From Pseudomonadota bacterium (GTDB lineage: Bacteria; Myxococcota; Polyangia; Polyangiales; Polyangiaceae), in NCBI GenBank assembly GCA_023419055.1, contig JAEZYO010000537.1, positions 1 to 22,322 on the forward strand: a stretch of DNA of 22,322 nucleotides, written 5' to 3'. Position 1 is the first letter of the stretch. The number at the start of each line of letters is the position of its first letter. Of this stretch, positions 12,863 through 19,524 are shown piece by piece. A model generated the notes under the pieces. That model saw only the letters and a list, made by a program, of their open reading frames with translations. It was not told the DNA's origin and did no database searches. The translations under genes and the position numbers were made by a program.

Positions 12863-14842
12863 TCACTCGTCGGTCAGGTACGTGTAGCTTCGCAGCGACT
12901 CTTCGTAGTGCTGCATCAGGGTGCGCATCTGCTCGTTCGAGAGCCGGCCCTGGCTGACGGCTCGCTCCGCCTGACGGCGGACGGCGTCGACCATGTGCTC
13001 GGGCTGGTACTCCACGTAACGCAGCACCTCGCTCACGCTGTCGCCCTTGATGACGTGGCTGATCTGGTAACCGTCGTCGGTGAGCTCGAGGTGCACGGCG
13101 TTGGTGTCGCCGAAGAGGTTGTGCATGTCGCCCAGGATTTCCTGGTACGCGCCGTTCAGGAACATGCCGAGCAGGTAGGGCTCGCCCTTCTTGAACGGGT
13201 GCACGTCGAGCGAGCTTTTCACGTCCTCGACGTCGATGAAGTGGTCGATCATGCCGTCGGAGTCGCAGGTGAGATCCGCCAGCTTGGCCGCGACCGTGGG
13301 CTCCTCGTCGAGCCGGTGGATGGGCATGATCGGGAAGAGGTGATCGATGGCCCAGATGTCCGGCGCGGACTGGAAGAGCGAGAAGTTGCAGTAGTAGATG
13401 GAGGACAGCGTGCGATCGAGGTGCTGGAGCTCCTCCGGCACGAACTTCAGGCGGCGGAGCGTGTCGTGGATCTTGCCGCAGCAGGCCCAGTACAGCCGCT
13501 CGACCTGGGCGCGCTCACGGAGCGAGAGGTAGCCGTATTTGAAGAGGCTCTGCGCCTCTTCCTTGGCCTGGCTCGCGTCGTGGTAGCTCTCCTGCACGTT
13601 CTTCGGCTGAATGCCCTTGATGGTCTCGTGGAGCTCCTTCAAGAGGCGGTGCGAGTTCTCCTTCGGCTCCGGGACCTCGCCGAAGCGGACCTCGCTGTGA
13701 CCCACCCCCTCGAACACGAGCACCGAGTGGTGCGCCGCGATGGCGCGGCCGCTCTCGCTCACGATGGTCGGGACGGGCAGCTGCGCCTTGGTGCAGGCGG
13801 CGTGGATGTGCCCGACCACGTCGGAGGCGTACTCCTCGAGCTGGTAGTTCTTCGAGGCGTGGAAATCGGTCTTGGAACCGTCGTAGTCGACGGCGAGGCC
13901 GCCGCCGACGTCGAGGTAACCCATGCGGCAGCCCATCTTCGCGAGCTCCACGTAGATGTTCGCCGCCTCCTGCATGGCGTTCTTGATCGGGATGATGCTC
14001 GAGATCTGGCTCCCGATGTGGAAGTGGAGGAGCTGCAGGCAGTCGAGCATCCCGCGCTCGGAGAGGCGGTCGACCACCTCCACGATCTCGGCCGTAGTGA
14101 GGCCGAACTTCGCCCGGTCACCCGCCGAGTCCGCCCAGCGCCCGACCCCGCGCGTGCTGAGCTTGGCGCGCACGCCGAGCAGCGGACGGATGCCGAGCTT
14201 TTCGTAGGCGCGGAACACGACGTCGAGCTCTTCCAAGCGCTCGAGCACGACGATGACCGTCTTGTCGAACTTCTGCGCGACGAGCGCGGTCTCGATGTAC
14301 TTCTGGTCCTTGTAGCCGTTGCAGATGATGAGCCCGCCCACCTCCTGCATGGCCGCGAGCGCGATCAAGAGCTCGGGCTTGCTGCCCGCCTCGAGCCCGA
14401 AGTTCCAGGCGCGACCGTAGCGCACGATCTCTTCGACCAGGTGGCGCTGCTGGTTCACCTTCACCGGGAACACGCCGCGGTAGGTGCCCTGGTACTCGTA
14501 GTCCGCGATGGCCTTGGCGAACGCCTCGTTGATGCGACGGATGCGGTCGCCGACGATGTTCGAGAAGCGGATGAGGAGCGGCAGCTCGAGGCCGCGCGCC
14601 TTCAGGTCCTGAGAGAGCTCGTACAGGTTGATCGAGCGCGGCACCTCCGGATCGGGAGTGACCTCGACGTGACCGCGCGGAGAGACGTGGAAGTACGGCG
14701 CCCCCCAACCGTGAATCTGGTAGCGCGCCGCGCTGCGCTCCGTCGTCCACGGCACGGGTTCGCTCGGATCGACCGAGGGGGTACGACGAGCCACGTCGAG
14801 AGCAGCGTCCAAAGAGGAGGCCGTGATTTTCGCGCTATGCAT
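12863..14842 (-). CDS. speA: Biosynthetic arginine decarboxylase SpeA (EC 4.1.1.19)
   Basis: 659 residues, the usual SpeA length. It is a PLP enzyme converting arginine to agmatine, the first step of the agmatine route to putrescine. Lys128 in GVFPVKVNQQRHL is the PLP Schiff-base lysine; HFHIGSQISS, MGYLDVGGGLAVDYDGS and SESGRAIAAHH follow as in fold-III decarboxylases; and Cys526 in LTCDSDGMIDHF is the C-terminal active-site cysteine from the partner subunit. The N-terminal WGAPYFHVSPRGHVEV is also typical. Start ATG 14842-14840; no clear Shine-Dalgarno. No speB (agmatinase) or agmatine deiminase gene is in the window. A sigma70-like promoter is proposed about 100 bases upstream. Confidence 0.96.
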   Translation of the reverse strand: MHSAKITASSLDAALDVARRTPSVDPSEPVPWTTERSAARYQIHGWGAPYFHVSPRGHVEVTPDPEVPRSINLYELSQDLKARGLELPLLIRFSNIVGDRIRRINEAFAKAIADYEYQGTYRGVFPVKVNQQRHLVEEIVRYGRAWNFGLEAGSKPELLIALAAMQEVGGLIICNGYKDQKYIETALVAQKFDKTVIVVLERLEELDVVFRAYEKLGIRPLLGVRAKLSTRGVGRWADSAGDRAKFGLTTAEIVEVVDRLSERGMLDCLQLLHFHIGSQISSIIPIKNAMQEAANIYVELAKMGCRMGYLDVGGGLAVDYDGSKTDFHASKNYQLEEYASDVVGHIHAACTKAQLPVPTIVSESGRAIAAHHSVLVFEGVGHSEVRFGEVPEPKENSHRLLKELHETIKGIQPKNVQESYHDASQAKEEAQSLFKYGYLSLRERAQVERLYWACCGKIHDTLRRLKFVPEELQHLDRTLSSIYYCNFSLFQSAPDIWAIDHLFPIMPIHRLDEEPTVAAKLADLTCDSDGMIDHFIDVEDVKSSLDVHPFKKGEPYLLGMFLNGAYQEILGDMHNLFGDTNAVHLELTDDGYQISHVIKGDSVSEVLRYVEYQPEHMVDAVRRQAERAVSQGRLSNEQMRTLMQHYEESLRSYTYLTDE

Positions 14843-14939
14843 CTTGGTGTGTTGACCGAAGTGACGGCGGTTCTAGAGGTTCGAATGAAGAGCCGCGGGA
14901 GGGGCCGACGAGCGGAGCGACCGGGTCACGCAGTTGCCA

Positions 14940-14969
14940 ATAGCATTCGCAGCGGGCTCGCACCGTCAA
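14940..14969 (-). promoter_or_regulatory. Candidate sigma70-like promoter for speA
   Basis: On the minus strand TTGACG (complement of 14964-14969) and TGCTAT (complement of 14940-14945) are separated by 18 bases. The -35 matches five of six consensus bases and the -10 three of six. A second, overlapping candidate uses TTGACG at 14992-14997 with AAGTAT at 14969-14974 (17-base spacer). The leader would be about 90-120 nt. Confidence 0.3.
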
Positions 14970-14993
14970 TACTTCTTTCGTTCAGATCAGCCG

Positions 14994-15977
14994 TCAACCC
15001 GTTGTCCACAGGTGAGGCAGGGCGCCGCGCCTGAACAGCGAGAGGAGATCCATCCCCCAGGCGACCGTAATGTGAACGAGGAAGCCGGCGTAGATGCTCC
15101 GCGTCCGCATCGCGAGCGAGCCGAGGACGATGCCCGCCACGATGGCGCCGTGCGCTTCGAGGTAGGGCTTGCCGTAGTGGATCATGCAGTACGGCACGGC
15201 CATCGCGAAGATGGCCGCCGACCCGAGCGAGCGCCGCAGGGCGCCCAGCATCCAACCGCGGAAAAATAGCTCGAGTGCGAAGAATTGCAGGCCGTACATG
15301 AGCTCCCAGGCAACGAGGTCGAAGACGCTCCGCGAGCTCTGCTTGTAGAAGGGGTAGTAGTTGCCGAAGTCGGGCTGGGCGGCGACGATCAGCATGGCGG
15401 GAAGCACGACCGCCAAACACAAGCCGTAGATCCAGAGGTGGTCCAGGAAGCCGCGCACCCGGAGGCCCATGTCGAGCAGGCTGTCGCGAGGGAAGAGGAG
15501 CTTCCAGAGCGGGAGCGGGATCAGCACGTAGCCGACCACGCGGGCCGTGACCCACCAGGTGTAGCCGTAGAGCTCGTCGTACTTCGAGAGCGCGACCCAG
15601 GCGTGACCCCCCGCCTCGAGCTCGGCCAAAAACGGCCGGATCATCTGGTCGTAGACGGTTCGGCCCCCGTAGTACTCCTGCAGCGTGAGGATGACGGCGA
15701 CGAGCGAGAGACAGACCGCGGGCCTCAGATCCGGAGCGTCACCCGAGAGCCGCCGGAGCTCCGCGGCCTCGACGTCTACCTCCCGCCAGGTGTCACGGAA
15801 GAAGCGATAGACGACCGGGGCGAGCGCCGCGAGGATCGGGAGCGGGAGGAGCGCCTTGATCGGCGGGTAGGAGAGGAGCGCGTGGAACCAATCGACCTCG
15901 GTCAGGCGCGAAAGCGGTAGCGGAGTGGCGCCGTCGGGCGAGGCGCCCGCGAGACCGAGGAGGGCTGAGTCCCACAT
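14994..15977 (-). CDS. CPBP-family intramembrane metalloprotease
   Basis: 327 residues, with about seven or eight hydrophobic segments. The C-terminal ~110 residues carry the CPBP/CAAX-protease-like (Abi) motifs: LELFFRGWML (Glu236, Arg240), YCMIHYGKP (His267) and LVHITVAWGMD (His302). The usual paired glutamates are reduced to one, with Leu235 in the first position; I recall similar ALExFFRG forms in a CPBP subgroup, so this may be a lineage trait. The N-terminal half adds further membrane spans (LPLPILAALAPVVY, PAVCLSLVAVILTL) and a soluble loop. Substrate unknown: prenyl-protein processing, bacteriocin immunity or signalling are all known for the family. Start ATG 15977, eight bases after the gltX stop, so it is probably co-transcribed with gltX. 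Confidence 0.85.
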   Translation of the reverse strand: MWDSALLGLAGASPDGATPLPLSRLTEVDWFHALLSYPPIKALLPLPILAALAPVVYRFFRDTWREVDVEAAELRRLSGDAPDLRPAVCLSLVAVILTLQEYYGGRTVYDQMIRPFLAELEAGGHAWVALSKYDELYGYTWWVTARVVGYVLIPLPLWKLLFPRDSLLDMGLRVRGFLDHLWIYGLCLAVVLPAMLIVAAQPDFGNYYPFYKQSSRSVFDLVAWELMYGLQFFALELFFRGWMLGALRRSLGSAAIFAMAVPYCMIHYGKPYLEAHGAIVAGIVLGSLAMRTRSIYAGFLVHITVAWGMDLLSLFRRGALPHLWTTG

Positions 15978-15985
15978 GTCGTCGA

Positions 15986-17425
15986 CTAGCTCGAGGGCTG
16001 AGCGAGCTCGCTCGCGCGGCGCAGGCGCGTGAGAACCCGCTCACGGCCGAGCACGGTCATGACGTCGAACAGGGGAGGGCTGTTCGAGCGCCCCGTGAGC
16101 GCGACCCGGGTGGGTTGTGCGACCTCTTTCATCCCGACGCCGCGCTGCTCGAGGAACGCCTTGAATTTCTCCTCCAGCGGGAGCGGCTCCCAGGTTTCGA
16201 CCGGCTCGAGCGCGTCGGCGAGCGCCACCACGTGGGCGGCGGCGGCCTCCGTCAGGAACTTGTCACGCGCCTTCGGGTCGAGCTCCGGCGGCTCGCGGAA
16301 GTAGTAGTCGAGGTCGTGCGCCGCATCGACGTAGTTCTGGGCGCGCTCGCGGATCCCCGGGATGGCCTGGGCGAGCTTCGCGTCGTCCACGTTCTCGAGG
16401 CCGCGAGCCGCGAGGAACGGCTTCACGCTCTCGGCGTAGCTCTCGAGCGAGGTGAGGGCGGGGCGCTTCAGGTGCTCGAACACGATCGCGGCGTACTTTT
16501 TCTCGTCGAACTTGCCGTCGCTCTTGTTCACGCTGTCCCAGTTGAAGGCCTGAATCAGCTCCGGGATGCTGAAGATCTCCTGGTCACCGTGGGACCAGCC
16601 GAAGCGGACGAGGTAGTTCAACACGCCGGCGGGGGAGTAGCCGCGCTCGCGGTAGTCCTGCACCGACACCGAGGCGTGCCGCTTGCTGAGCTTCTCTCCC
16701 GACGGAGCCAGCATCATCGGCAGGTGCGCGAACTCGGGCGGCTCCCAGCCGAAAGCTCGGTAAATGAGGATCTGCTGCGGCGTGTTTCCGATGTGGTCGC
16801 GACCGCGAGCGACCAGGGTGATGTCCATCTCGTGATCGTCGATGGCGGCGGCCAGGTTGTAGAGGGGGTAGCCGTCGGTGCGGACCAGGACGAAGTCCTG
16901 CTGGGCGGCGTTGGGCGTCTTGATCGCGCCGAAGACCTTGTCCACGAAGTCGGTGCTGCCCTCGCGCGGCGACTTGAAGCGCACTACGTGGGGGAGGTCG
17001 GGCTCGTCGGTCCGGTCCCGGCAGGTGCCCGGGTACACGAACTGCGCCTTCGGGTTTCTCGCCTTGAGCTCCTCACGGGCCCGGTCGAGCTCCTCTTTGG
17101 TGCAGTAGCAGCGGTACGCCTTGCCCTCTTTGATGAGCTTCTCGGTAAGCTCACGGTAGAGGGGCTTTCGCTCACTCTGGAAGTAGGAGCCGTAAGGGCC
17201 TCCCACCTCGGGGCCCTCGTCCCAGTCCATCCCGAGCCATTTCATCGCATCGAGGATGGCCTTCACGCTGTCGAGGCTGCTCCGGTCCTGATCGGTATCC
17301 TCCACCCTGAGGATGAAGCTGCCACCCTGGTTTCGCGCCCAGAGCCAGTTGAAGAGGGCCGTCCGGGCACCTCCGATGTGGAGGTAACCACTCGGAGAAG
17401 GGGCGAAGCGGAGCCGCGGTTTCAT
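15986..17425 (-). CDS. gltX: Glutamyl-tRNA synthetase GltX (EC 6.1.1.17)
   Basis: 479 residues from ATG 17425-17423; a GTG six codons upstream is possible but would precede the conserved MKPRLRFAPSPSGYLHIGG start. It charges tRNA-Glu with glutamate in the cytosol. Class I signatures: HIGG at 16-19 and KLSKR at 245-249 (KMSKS equivalent). RVEDTDQDRS and GWSHGDQEIF are typical. Cys106, Cys108 and Cys135 match the zinc-binding CxC...C of bacterial GluRS. Whether it is discriminating or also charges tRNA-Gln cannot be decided here. First gene of a likely two-gene unit with the CPBP protease; no Shine-Dalgarno is obvious. Confidence 0.96.
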   Translation of the reverse strand: MKPRLRFAPSPSGYLHIGGARTALFNWLWARNQGGSFILRVEDTDQDRSSLDSVKAILDAMKWLGMDWDEGPEVGGPYGSYFQSERKPLYRELTEKLIKEGKAYRCYCTKEELDRAREELKARNPKAQFVYPGTCRDRTDEPDLPHVVRFKSPREGSTDFVDKVFGAIKTPNAAQQDFVLVRTDGYPLYNLAAAIDDHEMDITLVARGRDHIGNTPQQILIYRAFGWEPPEFAHLPMMLAPSGEKLSKRHASVSVQDYRERGYSPAGVLNYLVRFGWSHGDQEIFSIPELIQAFNWDSVNKSDGKFDEKKYAAIVFEHLKRPALTSLESYAESVKPFLAARGLENVDDAKLAQAIPGIRERAQNYVDAAHDLDYYFREPPELDPKARDKFLTEAAAAHVVALADALEPVETWEPLPLEEKFKAFLEQRGVGMKEVAQPTRVALTGRSNSPPLFDVMTVLGRERVLTRLRRASELAQPSS

Positions 17426-17550
17426 GGCGCGCCCGGTTACCACGCACGGCGGGGCGAGTCACGTTGGCAGGCTCTTTTCGGGGGGCGAGCCGCTCTCCCC
17501 AGTTGCCAGTGCCCGGCCCTGTTGCTAGAAACGCGCCCCTTCTGCTCGTC

Positions 17551-17597
17551 GGGGGTGAAGCCCCCCTCTAGCGAGCTTCGGCGGGCGACGCCCCGCC
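17551..17597. repeat. Tandem GC hairpins upstream of H1-tailed gene
   Basis: Two short hairpins lie in the 206-base gap between gltX and the H1-tailed gene: GGGGG/CCCCC around TGAAG (17551-17565) and GGCGGG/CCCGCC around CGACGC (17580-17597). They end about 35 bases before the ATG. Neither has a T-run. They could be leader structures, or one copy of a dispersed intergenic repeat; a genome-wide search is needed to tell. Confidence 0.4.
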
Positions 17598-17631
17598 CTT
17601 CAAAAGATTCTGAGAATCGGAGTATCGGACA

Positions 17632-18117
17632 ATGAAAAAGTCTCCCCTCGGCCTCGTCAAGGAGCGCTTCGAAAACAAGGGCAAGCTCGTCGAGGCGGTG
17701 CAGAAGCTCGCTCAAGGTGACCTGTGGCTCGATCGCGTGAACGGCGTGAAGGGCCTCGGCAAGGTCTCGAACGGTAAGCTCCTTCGCCTCCACACGCTGC
17801 TCGAGGACGCGAAGAAGCGCTTCGGGTCCCGCCAGAAGCTCATCGACTCGATCCTCGAGCTCGAGAAGCGCACCAAGGACAAGGGCTACGCGGACAAGCT
17901 CGCCGCCTACCCGCTCCCCCGCTTGCTCGACCACCACGGCGCGCTCTCGAAGGCGGCGAAGAAGAGCGAGGCGAAGGCCAAGGGCGAGAAGAAGCCGGCG
18001 GCCAAGAAGGTGGAGAAGAAGGCTGCTGCTCCGAAGGCGGAGAAGAAGGTCGCGGAGAAATCACCCGCCGCCAAGAAGTCAGCCGCCAAGAAGGCAGCCG
18101 CCAAGAAGAAGGGCTGA
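17632..18117 (+). CDS. Small basic protein with histone-H1-like Lys/Ala tail
   Basis: 161 residues from ATG 17632 (GGAG about nine bases upstream). Residues ~1-105 form a conserved-looking alpha-helical part (SPLGLVKERFENKGKLVEAV, DLWLDRVNGVKGLGKVSNGK, KKRFGSRQKLIDSILELEKR) that I associate with unnamed myxobacterial proteins. Residues ~106-161 are almost only Lys, Ala, Glu and Pro, with AAKK/AKKK repeats as in eukaryotic H1 and bacterial H1-like DNA-binding tails. It probably binds DNA or RNA through the tail; the globular part is not a known HU or H1 fold as far as I can see. It is single-gene, followed by a strong terminator, which suggests abundant expression (inference). Confidence 0.85.
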   Translation: MKKSPLGLVKERFENKGKLVEAVQKLAQGDLWLDRVNGVKGLGKVSNGKLLRLHTLLEDAKKRFGSRQKLIDSILELEKRTKDKGYADKLAAYPLPRLLDHHGALSKAAKKSEAKAKGEKKPAAKKVEKKAAAPKAEKKVAEKSPAAKKSAAKKAAAKKKG

Positions 18118-18124
18118 AAGCGGA

Positions 18125-18188
18125 CGGCGCCTTCGCGCCGCAAAACCCCTCCAGTCGACGTCAGTGTCGTGGAGGGGTTTCGCTTTTT
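18125..18188 (+). terminator. Rho-independent terminator behind H1-tailed gene
   Basis: A perfect 11-bp stem, AAACCCCTCCA (18143-18153) with TGGAGGGGTTT (18170-18180), has a 16-base loop that can pair further (CGAC/GTCG) and is followed by five T at 18184-18188. A small hairpin CGGCGC-CTTC-GCGCCG (18125-18140) precedes it. On the other strand the stem ends in four T, so it may also serve the convergent START-like gene. Confidence 0.9.
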
Positions 18189-18199
18189 CTGGGACGCGG

Positions 18200-18709
18200 C
18201 TAGAGCCCCTTTTCCGCAATGAACTGGTTCGTGAAGGTGGCGGTCTTCTCGTAGCTGCGCTCGAGGTCGGAGATCATCTTCTTCTCGAGCATGCCGCCGA
18301 CGCCGAAAATCTTGGCGGTGACGGTCCCCTCCACGATACGCCGGAGTTTGTTGTCGCCGCTCGGCTCCGTCCACATCGCGATCTCGATGCTGATCTTGTC
18401 CGCCATCTTGTTGGGCGTGACCTTCACCGTGTAGCGCTTCTTCTGCTTGTCGAAGACGCCGCGCTCCTCGTAACCGGCGGAGTCGCCGATGACCGCCTTG
18501 AGCGGGCCGGGCACGTCACCGAGCGGGGGAGCCGCCTGCACCTTGCGATGGATCTGGCTGCCCTCGTCGCGGCGCTCGACCTCTTTCCAAAGGGAGAAGT
18601 GGAGCACGTCCGAGAATTGACGGCGGTTGTACTCGTCGTCGAAGAAGATTTTGTCCCAGAAGGTGGCTTCGCTGCAGTTGAAGACGTGTTCGGCGCGGAA
18701 AGAGCCCAT
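18200..18709 (-). CDS. START/SRPBCC-like protein (DUF2505-like), unknown ligand
   Basis: 169 residues from ATG 18709. The N-terminus (FRAEHVFNCSEATFWDKIFFDDEYNRR) and the C-terminal amphipathic helix (GGMLEKKMISDLERSYEKTATFTNQFI), with strands between (YTVKVTPNKMADKISIEIAMWTEP, RRIVEGTVTAKIFG), fit the helix-grip fold of the SRPBCC/Bet v1 superfamily, close in style to DUF2505 proteins and VASt domains. Such folds bind hydrophobic ligands; none can be named here. No signal peptide, so probably cytosolic. A -10-like TATAGA stands six bases before the ATG and no Shine-Dalgarno is seen. It diverges from ccmB across 74 bases. Confidence 0.7.
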   Translation of the reverse strand: MGSFRAEHVFNCSEATFWDKIFFDDEYNRRQFSDVLHFSLWKEVERRDEGSQIHRKVQAAPPLGDVPGPLKAVIGDSAGYEERGVFDKQKKRYTVKVTPNKMADKISIEIAMWTEPSGDNKLRRIVEGTVTAKIFGVGGMLEKKMISDLERSYEKTATFTNQFIAEKGL

Positions 18710-18715
18710 GCGGCG

Positions 18716-18721
18716 TCTATA
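18716..18721 (-). promoter_or_regulatory. -10-like element before START-like gene
   Basis: TATAGA on the minus strand, six bases before ATG 18709, so transcription would begin at about the A of ATG; no Shine-Dalgarno. Confidence 0.35.
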
Positions 18722-18769
18722 GCATCCAAGCGCCCGAGACAGCGCTGGCCGCTCGGTGGTTCGAGCTGC

Positions 18770-18775
18770 TAGAAA
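18770..18775 (+). promoter_or_regulatory. -10-like element before ccmB
   Basis: TAGAAA, eight bases before ATG 18784, in the 74-base divergent gap; no Shine-Dalgarno. Weaker than the others because the last consensus T is missing. Confidence 0.25.
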
Positions 18776-18783
18776 TTGCGCGG

Positions 18784-19524
18784 ATGTCCTCGTCCGCCCC
18801 CGCCGCGCGGCCAGTCGCCGCCCGAAGCTCGGCGCTGCCGGAGCCCCCGAGCTGGGGCGCGCAGGTCATGGCAGTGTTCCAGAAGGATCTCGCGATCGAG
18901 GCCCGCACCGGCGAGGTGGTCGTGACGAGCGGCTTTTTGGCGCTCCTCCTGGTGGTCCTCTCCTCGCTGTCCTTGTACGGCGGCCCGGCGAGCAGCCGGC
19001 TCGTGGCCTCGGGGGTGATCTGGCTCTCCATCGCCTTCGCGGCGGTGCTGGCGCTCGGCAAGAGCTGGCAGCGCGAGCGGGACGAGAGCGCGCTCGAAGG
19101 GCTCCTGGTCGCCCCCCTCGAGCGGAGCGCGATCTACGCGGGCAAGGCGCTCGGCATCCTGACGTTTCTCGGCGCGATCGAGCTCGTCGTGATCCCGGCG
19201 ACGGCGCTCTTCTTCGCGATCGACCTCGTGAAGGTGGGGCCTGCCCTGCTCCTGATTGCGCTCGCGACGACGCCCGGGGTCGCCGCTTCGGGGACCCTCT
19301 TCGGCGCCATGACCGTGCGCACCCGGGCTCGCGACCTCTTGCTCGCCACGGTGCTCTTCCCGCTGCTCGCGCCCACGCTGCTCGCCGCGGTCGCTGCCAC
19401 GCGCGAGCTCCTCGGCGGAGCGAGCCTCCCCGAGCTCTTCGATTACTTCAAGCTGATGCTCGTGTTCGACGCCGTGTTCATCGCGGGCGGTCTCGTCTTG
19501 TTCGAGACCCTGATCGACCGCTGA
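18784..19524 (+). CDS. ccmB: Heme exporter CcmB, cytochrome c maturation permease
   Basis: 246 residues from ATG 18784. It has the CcmB pattern: QKDLAIEARTGEVVVTSGFLALLLVVLSSL, then VIWLSIAFAAVLALGKSWQRERDESALEGLLVAPLERSAIYAGKALG, followed by four more hydrophobic spans (six in all). CcmB is the membrane subunit of the CcmAB ABC transporter that drives release of heme-loaded CcmE in system I cytochrome c maturation. A ~25-residue Ala/Ser/Pro-rich N-terminal extension precedes the conserved start. No ccmA, ccmC or ccmE gene is in the window; ccmB stands alone between divergent and convergent neighbours. Its stop directly abuts that of the oxidoreductase gene (no gap). Confidence 0.9.
   Translation: MSSSAPAARPVAARSSALPEPPSWGAQVMAVFQKDLAIEARTGEVVVTSGFLALLLVVLSSLSLYGGPASSRLVASGVIWLSIAFAAVLALGKSWQRERDESALEGLLVAPLERSAIYAGKALGILTFLGAIELVVIPATALFFAIDLVKVGPALLLIALATTPGVAASGTLFGAMTVRTRARDLLLATVLFPLLAPTLLAAVAATRELLGGASLPELFDYFKLMLVFDAVFIAGGLVLFETLIDR

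Noticed and set aside
14878..14886. GGTTCGAAT, resembling a tRNA T-loop
   Set aside because: The flanking bases cannot form the T stem, and no acceptor, D or anticodon arm is found nearby.
12908..15034. 708-codon open frame on the plus strand across speA
   Set aside because: It lies antisense to the fully recognisable SpeA frame, and its translation is a low-complexity Asp/Val/Leu/Arg/His pattern typical of antisense frames in GC-rich genes.
16115..17635. 506-codon open frame on the plus strand across gltX
   Set aside because: Antisense to GltX, with biased composition and no family motif; it runs into the start of the H1-tailed gene.
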